From assembly GCF_000813005.1 (NCBI RefSeq), contig NZ_JSYP01000013.1:51219-115218 (forward strand): 64,000 bases of DNA, in the 5' to 3' direction. Every line of letters begins with the position of its first letter. The stretch's first letter is position 1. The position numbers and the translations under genes are program-made. Below are positions 17,373 through 24,487 of the stretch, one piece after another. A model generated the notes under the pieces. It did not search any database, was not told where the DNA came from, and worked only from the letters and a program-made list of their open reading frames with translations. Origin of the DNA: Flavobacterium sp. KMS (GTDB taxonomy: Bacteria > Bacteroidota > Bacteroidia > Flavobacteriales > Flavobacteriaceae).

Positions 17373-17555
17373 GAGTTTTCAGTTTTTAGTCGCAGTTTTC
17401 AGACTTACGATAGCTTTGTCAAAGTTTTAAACTTTGACAAAGCTTAGCAAATCGAGATTTAGACTAAAGGAATAAGAAGAGTTCAGTTGCAGTTTATAGT
17501 CACAGTTTTTAGCCTAAAGCCTATAGCTTAAAGCCTAAAGCAAAAAAAATAAAAT
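17373..17555. repeat. Repeat-rich spacer between the two GH92 genes
   Basis: Contains TTTTTAGTCGCAGTTTTCAG words, a perfect 33-base palindrome at 17412-17444 and GCCTAAAGCCTATAGCTTAA (17512-17540) iterated. No gene. Confidence 0.65.
17412..17444. repeat. Perfect 16-bp-arm hairpin
   Basis: AGCTTTGTCAAAGTTT and its exact reverse complement are separated by a single T. Without a T-run it is unlikely to be a standard terminator. It may protect or process the mRNA between the two GH92 genes. Confidence 0.7.
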
Positions 17556-19841
17556 ATGAAAATAAAGAGTTTAATTTTTTTAGGGATAATGCAATGTTGC
17601 GTTTTCGTAAATGCCCAAGTTAAAACGTTAGATCCGGTAGAATATGTTAATCCTTTAATGGGAACACAATCTTTACACAGTCTTTCTAACGGAAATACCT
17701 ATCCTGCAATTTGCCGACCTTGGGGAATGAATTTCTGGACACCACAAACAGGAAAAATGGGTGACGGATGGGCGTATGTTTACACCGCCGAAAAGATTAG
17801 AGGATTCAAACAAACACATCAGCCTTCGCCTTGGATGAATGATTACGGGCAGTTTTCGATCATGCCAGTAACAGGAAAATTAGCTTTTACAGAAGACGAA
17901 AGAGGAAGTTGGTTTAGCCACAAAGCCGAGGTTTCAAAGCCCTATTATTACAGCGTATATCTAGCCGATTATGATGTTACAACCGAAATTACAGCAACCG
18001 AAAGAGCAGCACATTTTCAGATTACATTCCCAGAAAACGAGCAATCTTCTATTGTAATCGATGCATTTGACAAAGGTTCTTATATCAAAATAATTCCGTC
18101 AGAAAATAAAATCATAGGATATACAACTCGTAATAGTGGAGGAGTTCCTGAGAATTTCAAAAATTATTTTGTATTACAATTCGATAAACCATTTGCAACA
18201 AATTATACATGGCATGATAAAGTTCTGGAAAAAGACAAACTAGAATTAAAAGATAATCATGTAGGCGCAATAGTTGGATTTAAAACCAAAAAAGGCGAGA
18301 AAGTAAATGTAAAAGTATCATCATCTTTTATCAGTATAGAGCAAGCCGAATTAAATTTGAATAGCGAGTTAGGAAAAGCATCTTTTGATGAAACAGTAGC
18401 CGAATCTAAGCAAGAATGGAATAAAGTTCTGGGAAAATTAACTGCTGAAGGCGGAAGTGATGAACAATTAAAAACATTCTACTCTTGTTTATACCGTACT
18501 GTTTGTTTTCCTCAAAAACAATACGAAATAGACGCTAAGGGAGAAATTGTACACTATAGTCCTTATAATGGCAAAGTATTGCCGGGTTATATGTACGCAG
18601 GAACAGGGTTTTGGGATACATTCCGTGCTTTATATCCTTTGCTTAATTTAGTTTATCCTTCTATAAACAAAGAAATGCAAGAAGGATTAATCAACGATTA
18701 TAAAGAAGGCGGATTCTTGCCAGAATGGTCAAGTCCAGGGTTTAGAAACGTAATGGTAGGAAACAATTCGGCTTCTGTAGTTTCTGATGCTTATATAAAA
18801 GGATTACGAGGATATGACATCAATAAATTATACGAAGCCTTGTTGCATGGAGCCAATAACGAAGGTCCGTTAGAAGCTGTGGGAAGAAAAGGAGTGGAGT
18901 ATTACAACACTTTAGGGTATGTTCCTTATGATGTAAAAATCAACGAAAATGCAGCCAGAACACTAGAATATGCTTATGATGATTTCACGATTTGGAAATT
19001 GGCGAAAGCCCTAAACCGCCCGAAAAAAGAAATTAGTTTATTCGAAAAACGAATGATGAATTATAAAAAACTTTATAATCCAGAAATCGGATTAATGAGC
19101 GGTAGAAATAAAGACGGAAGTTTCCCTAAAAATTTCAATCCGTTTAAATGGGGAGATGCTTTTACCGAAGGAAATGCGTGGCATTACAGCTGGAGTGTAT
19201 TTCACGACATAAATGGTTTAATTGATTTAATTGGAGGCGAGAAAAAATTTACAGCCAAATTAGACGCAGTTTTCACCACTCCACCAGTTTTTGATGATAG
19301 TTATTATGGGGCAGTTATTCATGAAATTCGCGAAATGCAAATTATGAATATGGGACAATATGCACACGGAAACCAACCAATTCAGCACATGATTTATTTG
19401 TATAATTATGCTGGCGAACCTTGGAAAACACAATATTGGTCAAGAGAAGTAATGAACCGTTTGTATAAACCAACTCCAGATGGATATTGCGGAGACGAGG
19501 ATAACGGACAAACTTCGGCTTGGTATGTTTTCTCAGCAATGGGATTCTATCCAGTTTGCCCGGGAACAGACGAATATGTTCTGGGAGCACCATTATTTAA
19601 GAAAGTAACATTACAGTTAGAAAACGGAAAGGAGCTTATTATAAATGCTCCAAATAATTCTGAAACTAATAAATATGTTCAGGATTTAAAATGGAATAAT
19701 GCAACTCACACCAAAAATTATATCAATCATTTTGATATTTTAAAAGGCGGTGAATTAAATTTTGACATGACCAGTAAACCTAATTTACAAAGAGGAACTT
19801 CAGCAAGTGCCTATCCATATTCTTATTCAACTTCAAAATAA
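17556..19841 (+). CDS. GH92-family enzyme with Glu-to-Gln at the catalytic acid
   Basis: 761 aa with signal peptide (ends near VFVNAQ). It belongs to GH92 by YVNPLMGTQSLHSLSNGNTYPA, QTHQPSPWMNDYGQFSIMPVTG and GDEDNGQTSAWYVFSAMGFYPV. The motif that reads GNEPNHH in the neighbouring GH92 reads GNQPIQHM here, putting Q607 where the acid Glu should be. From memory, a GH92 from Cellulosimicrobium that removes mannose from mannose-1-phospho-6-mannose also has Gln there, because the phosphate leaving group needs no acid. So this copy probably acts on phosphomannose diesters of fungal glycans, or is altered in another way. The rest of the protein looks intact. The stop at 19841 lies 4 bases before the GH125 start, so the two are coupled. 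Confidence 0.9.
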   Translation: MKIKSLIFLGIMQCCVFVNAQVKTLDPVEYVNPLMGTQSLHSLSNGNTYPAICRPWGMNFWTPQTGKMGDGWAYVYTAEKIRGFKQTHQPSPWMNDYGQFSIMPVTGKLAFTEDERGSWFSHKAEVSKPYYYSVYLADYDVTTEITATERAAHFQITFPENEQSSIVIDAFDKGSYIKIIPSENKIIGYTTRNSGGVPENFKNYFVLQFDKPFATNYTWHDKVLEKDKLELKDNHVGAIVGFKTKKGEKVNVKVSSSFISIEQAELNLNSELGKASFDETVAESKQEWNKVLGKLTAEGGSDEQLKTFYSCLYRTVCFPQKQYEIDAKGEIVHYSPYNGKVLPGYMYAGTGFWDTFRALYPLLNLVYPSINKEMQEGLINDYKEGGFLPEWSSPGFRNVMVGNNSASVVSDAYIKGLRGYDINKLYEALLHGANNEGPLEAVGRKGVEYYNTLGYVPYDVKINENAARTLEYAYDDFTIWKLAKALNRPKKEISLFEKRMMNYKKLYNPEIGLMSGRNKDGSFPKNFNPFKWGDAFTEGNAWHYSWSVFHDINGLIDLIGGEKKFTAKLDAVFTTPPVFDDSYYGAVIHEIREMQIMNMGQYAHGNQPIQHMIYLYNYAGEPWKTQYWSREVMNRLYKPTPDGYCGDEDNGQTSAWYVFSAMGFYPVCPGTDEYVLGAPLFKKVTLQLENGKELIINAPNNSETNKYVQDLKWNNATHTKNYINHFDILKGGELNFDMTSKPNLQRGTSASAYPYSYSTSK

Positions 19842-19845
19842 TACT

Positions 19846-21306
19846 ATGCAATCACGTAGAAAATTTATAAAAAACACAGGGATTTTTTCAGCAGGATTAT
19901 TGGCACTTCAATCTGATGTTTTCGGAATGCAGTCGGATGCTTTCAATTTTGCATTAAAAGATTTTATTACCAAAAGACCACCTTTAGCAGAAAGAAAATT
20001 TACAAGTAAAGCTGTTGAAGCAGCAATTGTAAGAATCAAAAAACAAATTGCAAACCCAGAATTGGCTTGGTTGTTTGAAAATTGTTTTCCAAATACATTA
20101 GACACAACTGTCGATTTTGAAATCATCGACGGAAAACCAGATACGTATGTTATCACAGGAGATATTGATGCTATGTGGTTGCGTGATAGTACAGCGCAAA
20201 TATGGCCGTATATTCCTTTTGTAAAAGAAGATAAAAAACTGGCAGAATTAGTAAAAGGAGTAATCAACCGTCAGACAAAATGTATTTTGCTTGATCCTTA
20301 TGCAAATGCTTTTTACAAAGATTTTAATCAGGTAAGTGAGTGGAAAAATGATATGACCAAAATGCAACCTGGAATCCATGAGCGCAAATGGGAGATTGAC
20401 AGTTTATGTTACCCAATACGATTGGCGCACGGATATTGGAAAGAAACTGGAGATATTAGTTTATTTGACAGTAAGTGGAAAGAAGCCATGCTTTTGGTAT
20501 TACAAACTTTTAAAGAGCAACAACGTTGGACAGATAAAGGACCATACAATTTTCAGAGAGTAACAGCTTGGGCTACCGATGGTGTACCATTAAGCGGTTA
20601 CGGGTATCCTGTAAAACCATGCGGATTAATCGTTTCAACTTTCAGACCAAGTGATGACAGTACATTGTTTGGATATTTAATTCCGAGTAATATGTTTGCG
20701 ATTGAAGTACTTGGATATCTTCAGGAAATATTCTCTTTGCCAGCATTAAAAGACAATGATTTAGTGGCTAAAGCCAAAGAATTACAAGGACAAGTTCAGA
20801 AAGGATTAGAAGAAAACGGAATAATCGAACATCCAAAATTCGGAAAAATTATTGCTTTTGAAGTTAATGGTTACGGAAGTTTCCACATGATGGATGATGC
20901 CAATGTTCCATCCTTATTATCATTACCATATTTAGGAGCCATAGAACCAGATAGTCCGTTATATTTGAATACGCGTAAAGTGGTACTTTCAGAAAACAAT
21001 CCGTTTTTCTATAAAGGAAAAGCAGGCGAAGGAGTAGGAGGACCACATACAGGAACAGATACCATCTGGCCTATGAGTATTGTTTTGAGAGCCATTACTA
21101 GTGTCGACGAAAAAGAGATAAAAGCGTGTATTAGTAATTTGATAAAAACAAATGCCGATACAGGATTTATGCACGAGTCATTTCATAAAGACGATGTTAC
21201 TAAGTTTACTCGAAAATGGTTTGCATGGGCGAATACATTATTTGGAGAAATGATAGTACATACAAGCATCCATTATCCACAAATTTTAAAAGACAAAAAC
21301 ATTTAA
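19846..21306 (+). CDS. GH125 exo-alpha-1,6-mannosidase
   Basis: 486 aa from ATG 19846 (MQSRRKFIK), 4 bases after the GH92 stop; the longer frame overlaps that gene. An N-terminal SRRKFIK twin-arginine motif and hydrophobic stretch predict Tat export. The (alpha/alpha)6 fold of GH125 (formerly DUF1237) is shown by GDIDAMWLRDSTAQIWPY, RPSDDSTLFGYLIPSNMFA (acid region), GGPHTGTDTIWPMSI and GFMHESFH (base region). It removes alpha-1,6-linked mannose, as in the N-glycan core arm or the fungal outer-chain backbone. It complements the two GH92s, which prefer other linkages. Confidence 0.93.
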   Translation: MQSRRKFIKNTGIFSAGLLALQSDVFGMQSDAFNFALKDFITKRPPLAERKFTSKAVEAAIVRIKKQIANPELAWLFENCFPNTLDTTVDFEIIDGKPDTYVITGDIDAMWLRDSTAQIWPYIPFVKEDKKLAELVKGVINRQTKCILLDPYANAFYKDFNQVSEWKNDMTKMQPGIHERKWEIDSLCYPIRLAHGYWKETGDISLFDSKWKEAMLLVLQTFKEQQRWTDKGPYNFQRVTAWATDGVPLSGYGYPVKPCGLIVSTFRPSDDSTLFGYLIPSNMFAIEVLGYLQEIFSLPALKDNDLVAKAKELQGQVQKGLEENGIIEHPKFGKIIAFEVNGYGSFHMMDDANVPSLLSLPYLGAIEPDSPLYLNTRKVVLSENNPFFYKGKAGEGVGGPHTGTDTIWPMSIVLRAITSVDEKEIKACISNLIKTNADTGFMHESFHKDDVTKFTRKWFAWANTLFGEMIVHTSIHYPQILKDKNI

Positions 21307-21463
21307 AAAACTAAAAATATATTTACCATTAAGAGATTTAAAAAAAACTTATTTTTTTAAATCGAGAGAATATTTACCATTAAGAAATTAAGAAAAATTA
21401 AGCAACAATACTTAATAAACTTAATCCCTTAATGGTAAAAAAATCTTAATCTCTTAATGGTTC
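21307..21463. repeat. Inverted repeat block, TTACCATTAAGA family
   Basis: TTACCATTAAGAGATTTAAA and TTACCATTAAGAAATTAAG (from 21328 and 21373) are answered by CTTAATCCCTTAATGGTAAA and TCTTAATCTCTTAATGGTT up to 21462. The arms can pair over more than 100 bases. Another in-frame ATG (21457) falls in this repeat and was not used as the kinase start. Confidence 0.75.
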
Positions 21464-21483
21464 AATTCCAAAAAAAAACAAGA

Positions 21484-22386
21484 ATGAATAAAGAATATGC
21501 CGTTGGATTAGACATTGGGGGCACACATATTACCGCAGCAATTATAGATATAGTAAGCATGAAAGTGATTGATTTTTCGCTGCATAAAGAATCATTTGAC
21601 TCTAATTTGCCGGTAGAAGAAGTGATGACTATTTGGGAAAAAGCAATTAGAACTTCTATAGAAAATTCTAAAGTAGAAAAACCGACAGGATTAGCAGTTT
21701 GTATGCCAGGTCCGTTTGATTATATTAATGGAGTTTGTTGGATAAAAGGACAATCTAAATACGAGCATTTTTACGGATTAAACGTTCGTAATTTATTTCA
21801 GGATAAATTAAATCTTTCGACAGATTTTCCAATTCTTTTTGAAAATGATGCGGTATGTTTTGGTAAAGGCGAAGTCTTTAAAGATTCAGATAATCTTTCT
21901 AAAAAAGTAATGGCAATCACACTTGGTACAGGACTTGGAGCTTGTTTTATAGATAAAGGAGAATCGATTTGTACAGGGGATTTAGTTCCTAAAGATGGCG
22001 AAATATATGACCAACCATATAAAGATGGAATAGCAGAAGATTATGTTTCGGCACGAGGACTTATAGTTGGTTATTTCGCTTTAAGCGGAAAAAAACTCAA
22101 CAACGGATTAGAGCTTTTTAATTTGGCTAAAGCCGAAGATGAAATGGCAATAAAAGTATTCGAAGAAATGGGAGAAGATTTAGCTGCGATTGTTATTCCG
22201 TGGTTAGAAAAATTCTCTGCTGATAGTTTTATTATTGGAGGGAAAATTGCAAATGCAAGTGAGTTTTTCTTGCCTACTTTCATTAAAAAAATAAAAGAAG
22301 CAGGAAGTAAAGTCGATGTTTCTATTTCTACAGATAATGAAATTGCAGCTTTATTAGGAGCGACAAGTTTGCTTTATAAAGCTTAA
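21484..22386 (+). CDS. ROK-family sugar kinase
   Basis: 300 aa from ATG 21484 (MNKEYAVGLDIGGTH). The ROK fold is shown by the phosphate loop DIGGTHITAAIID, the catalytic FENDAVCFGKGE (ENDA, base Asp) and the adenosine-binding LGTGLGACF. The Cys-rich zinc loop common in ROK repressors and some glucokinases is absent, and there is no DNA-binding domain. It is cytoplasmic and phosphorylates a hexose at position 6. Its place among mannosidases and with manA suggests it makes mannose-6-phosphate, but glucose from the GH97 enzyme is an equal candidate. Confidence 0.88.
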   Translation: MNKEYAVGLDIGGTHITAAIIDIVSMKVIDFSLHKESFDSNLPVEEVMTIWEKAIRTSIENSKVEKPTGLAVCMPGPFDYINGVCWIKGQSKYEHFYGLNVRNLFQDKLNLSTDFPILFENDAVCFGKGEVFKDSDNLSKKVMAITLGTGLGACFIDKGESICTGDLVPKDGEIYDQPYKDGIAEDYVSARGLIVGYFALSGKKLNNGLELFNLAKAEDEMAIKVFEEMGEDLAAIVIPWLEKFSADSFIIGGKIANASEFFLPTFIKKIKEAGSKVDVSISTDNEIAALLGATSLLYKA

Positions 22387-22560
22387 TAAGTTAAACCATA
22401 TAAGTTATATAAGTTCATGTAAAAGAATTTTTGATAACTTGGTTTAAATTTTTTAGTAGCTATAAATAACTGTAAATGTTCTAAATATTACTTATATGAT
22501 TTAATTTTGAGTTGCTATAAACAGCCCACTTAAATGATCTTATATAACTTATATAGTTTA
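22387..22560. repeat. Inverted repeat, AACCATATAAGTTATATAAG family
   Basis: AAACCATATAAGTTATATAA (22393 onward) pairs with TTATATAACTTATATAGTTT (to 22561), with a middle copy ATTACTTATATGATTTAA. Same family as 1170-1260, 41430-41500 and 61143-61226. It runs up to the glycosylasparaginase start. Confidence 0.75.
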
Positions 22561-22572
22561 AAAATATTTAAT

Positions 22573-23574
22573 ATGACAAACTCAAACCGCAGAAATTTTA
22601 TAAAAACAGCAGCAATAGCTTCAGTTGCTGTAGCATTGCAATCTTTTAATACAGACCAAGAAGAAGAAAAGATATTGGTATCTAAAAAAGTAAAGAAACC
22701 AATTGTACTTTCTACTTGGAAGTTTGGAATTCCTGCAAACGAAGCTGCTTGGGAAGTTCTAAAAAATAAAGGAACTGCTCTGGATGCTGTAGAAGCCGGA
22801 GTTAAAATTCCCGAAGGCGATCCAAAAGAGCGAAGCGTAGGTTATGGTGGACGCCCTGATAGAGATGGTCGTGTAACACTAGATGCTTGTATTATGGATG
22901 AAAATGCCAACATAGGTTCAGTTGGTTGTTTAGAGTTTATAAAACATCCTATATCTGTTGCAAGAGCTGTAATGGAAAAAACACCACACGTAATGTTGGT
23001 TGGGGATGGAGCTTTGCAATTTGCATTAGCACAAGGTTTCAAAAAAGAAAATCTGCTAACAGAAGAGTCCGAAAAAGAATGGAAAGAGTGGCTGAAAGAC
23101 AGTAAATACAAACCAATTGCCAATATCGAAAATCACGATACAATCGGGATGATTGCTCTGGATGCCAATGGAAATCTTTCGGGTGCGTGTACTACAAGCG
23201 GAATGGCTTTTAAAATGCATGGACGCTTAGGAGATTCGCCAATTATAGGAGCGGGTTTATATGTTGATAACGAAATTGGCGCTGCAACTGCCACAGGACA
23301 CGGCGAAGAAGTAATAAGGATTTCGGGTTGTCACCTTGTTGTTGAATTAATGCGTCAAGGAAAATCACCTCAAAAAGCCTGCGAAGAAGCCGTAGCCAGA
23401 ATCGTAAAACTAACGAAGAATAGAAACAAAGATTTAAAAGATATTCAAGTAGGTTTTATCGCTTTGAATAAAGCAGGAGAGTACGGCTCGTATTGTATTC
23501 AGGGCGGTTTTAATTATGCTGTTTATGACGATACTGGCAACCGATTAATCGATGCCGATTATTTTTTGAAGTAG
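22573..23574 (+). CDS. N4-(beta-N-acetylglucosaminyl)-L-asparaginase (glycosylasparaginase)
   Basis: 333 aa from ATG 22573 (MTNSNRRNFIK); a longer frame starts within a repeat. NRRNFIKTAA followed by a hydrophobic stretch is a Tat-type signal. It is an Ntn hydrolase that cleaves GlcNAc-Asn, the last bond joining an N-glycan to peptide-derived Asn. The autocleavage site HDTIGM is present, so Asp189/Thr190 would split the precursor and expose Thr190 as nucleophile. GGRPDRDGRVTLDACIMDENANIGSVG and TATGHGEE are family blocks. Length matches the Flavobacterium meningosepticum enzyme. It is the strongest evidence that this locus targets N-glycans rather than plain mannan. Confidence 0.94.
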   Translation: MTNSNRRNFIKTAAIASVAVALQSFNTDQEEEKILVSKKVKKPIVLSTWKFGIPANEAAWEVLKNKGTALDAVEAGVKIPEGDPKERSVGYGGRPDRDGRVTLDACIMDENANIGSVGCLEFIKHPISVARAVMEKTPHVMLVGDGALQFALAQGFKKENLLTEESEKEWKEWLKDSKYKPIANIENHDTIGMIALDANGNLSGACTTSGMAFKMHGRLGDSPIIGAGLYVDNEIGAATATGHGEEVIRISGCHLVVELMRQGKSPQKACEEAVARIVKLTKNRNKDLKDIQVGFIALNKAGEYGSYCIQGGFNYAVYDDTGNRLIDADYFLK

Positions 23575-23956
23575 AATTTACGAACTTATTTTACCCCAAT
23601 CTTTGGCGAGTTACTCACGGAGCCCCTTCGTACCTCAGGGTGACAAGTTTGTGGTTATTTTGTGTAATTGTGATGTTAATAATATTGTTTTGCCCCCAAT
23701 CTTGTCTTTCTGACGAAGGAAGACACGAGCGATAGCGAACTGGCGAAGCAATCTCCACAAGAATCTCCATAATGTTTGTCGAGTCACTAGTGGAGACCCT
23801 TTGTTTTACGCTCAATCTTGTCTTTCTGAGGAACGAAGAATCTCCACAAGAAATTCCATAATCTTTGTCGAACTACTAGCGGAGACCCTTCGTCAGGGAG
23901 ACAAGATTGTGGTTGTTTTGCGTAATTGTATAATTGACAATCTTGTAGATTTAAAA
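23575..23956. repeat. Repeat cluster, CAATCTTGTCTTTCTGACGAAGG / CCTTCGTACCTCAGGGTGACAA family
   Basis: No gene. Three partial copies of one repeat family follow each other: about 23585-23650, 23697-23800 and 23813-23930. The arms are inverted versions of each other (CCTTCGT...CAGGGTGACAAG against CTTGTCTTTCTGACGAAGG). Confidence 0.8.
23697..23800. repeat. 104-bp direct repeat, left copy
   Basis: Begins CAATCTTGTCTTTCTGAC and ends CACTAGTGGAGACCCT. By eye only four of 104 bases differ from 24329-24432. The two copies bracket the GIY-YIG gene. Confidence 0.85.
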
Positions 23957-24271
23957 CTATTCAAATAAGTAATCTAAGAAATTCAAATCAGGATTTATTG
24001 ATTTTATAAGTTGTATTTTTTTATCTCTTTTCCATCCTTTTATTTCTTTTTCTCTTGCAATTGCTTCCTGAATCCAAGTAAATTTCTCAAAATAAAGTAA
24101 AAAATGGACATCATATTTAGACGCAAAAGTTTTATTACCCACTAAAATATTTTCTTTATGTTGTCCTAATCTAATTTTTAAATTATTTGTGACTCCAGTA
24201 TACAAAACAGTTTTTGCTTTGTTTGTAATTATGTAGATATAATAAGTGTGGTATCCTTCATTTGGTTGCAT
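23957..24271 (-). CDS. GIY-YIG nuclease-domain protein
   Basis: 104 aa, start ATG at 24269-24271. A single GIY-YIG domain: YYIYIITN (the GIY block), VLYTGVTNNLKIRLGQHK (the YIG block with the catalytic Arg region), and the conserved Glu in QEAIAREKEIKGWKRDKK. This is the small stand-alone YhbQ/UPF0213-like group, related to endonucleases but of unclear role. It is convergent to the glycosylasparaginase gene and isolated between two near-identical 104-bp repeats. The linkage to repeats may be functional (a nuclease moving or acting on them) or chance. Confidence 0.88.
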   Translation of the reverse strand: MQPNEGYHTYYIYIITNKAKTVLYTGVTNNLKIRLGQHKENILVGNKTFASKYDVHFLLYFEKFTWIQEAIAREKEIKGWKRDKKIQLIKSINPDLNFLDYLFE

Positions 24272-24328
24272 TAAACGAAATTAATGTTTTTAAGTTTAAG
24301 TAAGTTAAAACTTATTTTTTTATTCCCT

Positions 24329-24432
24329 CAATCTTGTCTTTTTGACGCAGGAAGACACGAGCGATAGCGAACTGGCGAAGCAATCTCCACAAGAAACTCC
24401 ATAATGTTTGTCGAGTCACTAATGGAGACCCT
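24329..24432. repeat. 104-bp direct repeat, right copy
   Basis: Second copy of 23697-23800, same orientation and length. The family text continues to about 24455 (CCTCAGGGAGACAAG). Confidence 0.85.
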
Positions 24433-24487
24433 TCGTACCTCAGGGAGACAAGACTGAGAACAATCGTGCTGTTCCAAATTCAGATTA

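Noticed and set aside
23615..23815. 66-codon minus-strand frame
   Set aside because: Lies wholly in the repeat cluster left of the GIY-YIG gene.
23697..24432. Insertion sequence with terminal repeats
   Set aside because: The 104-bp copies are direct, not inverted; no transposase is present and no target-site duplication could be recognised. Kept as a repeat-flanked cassette.
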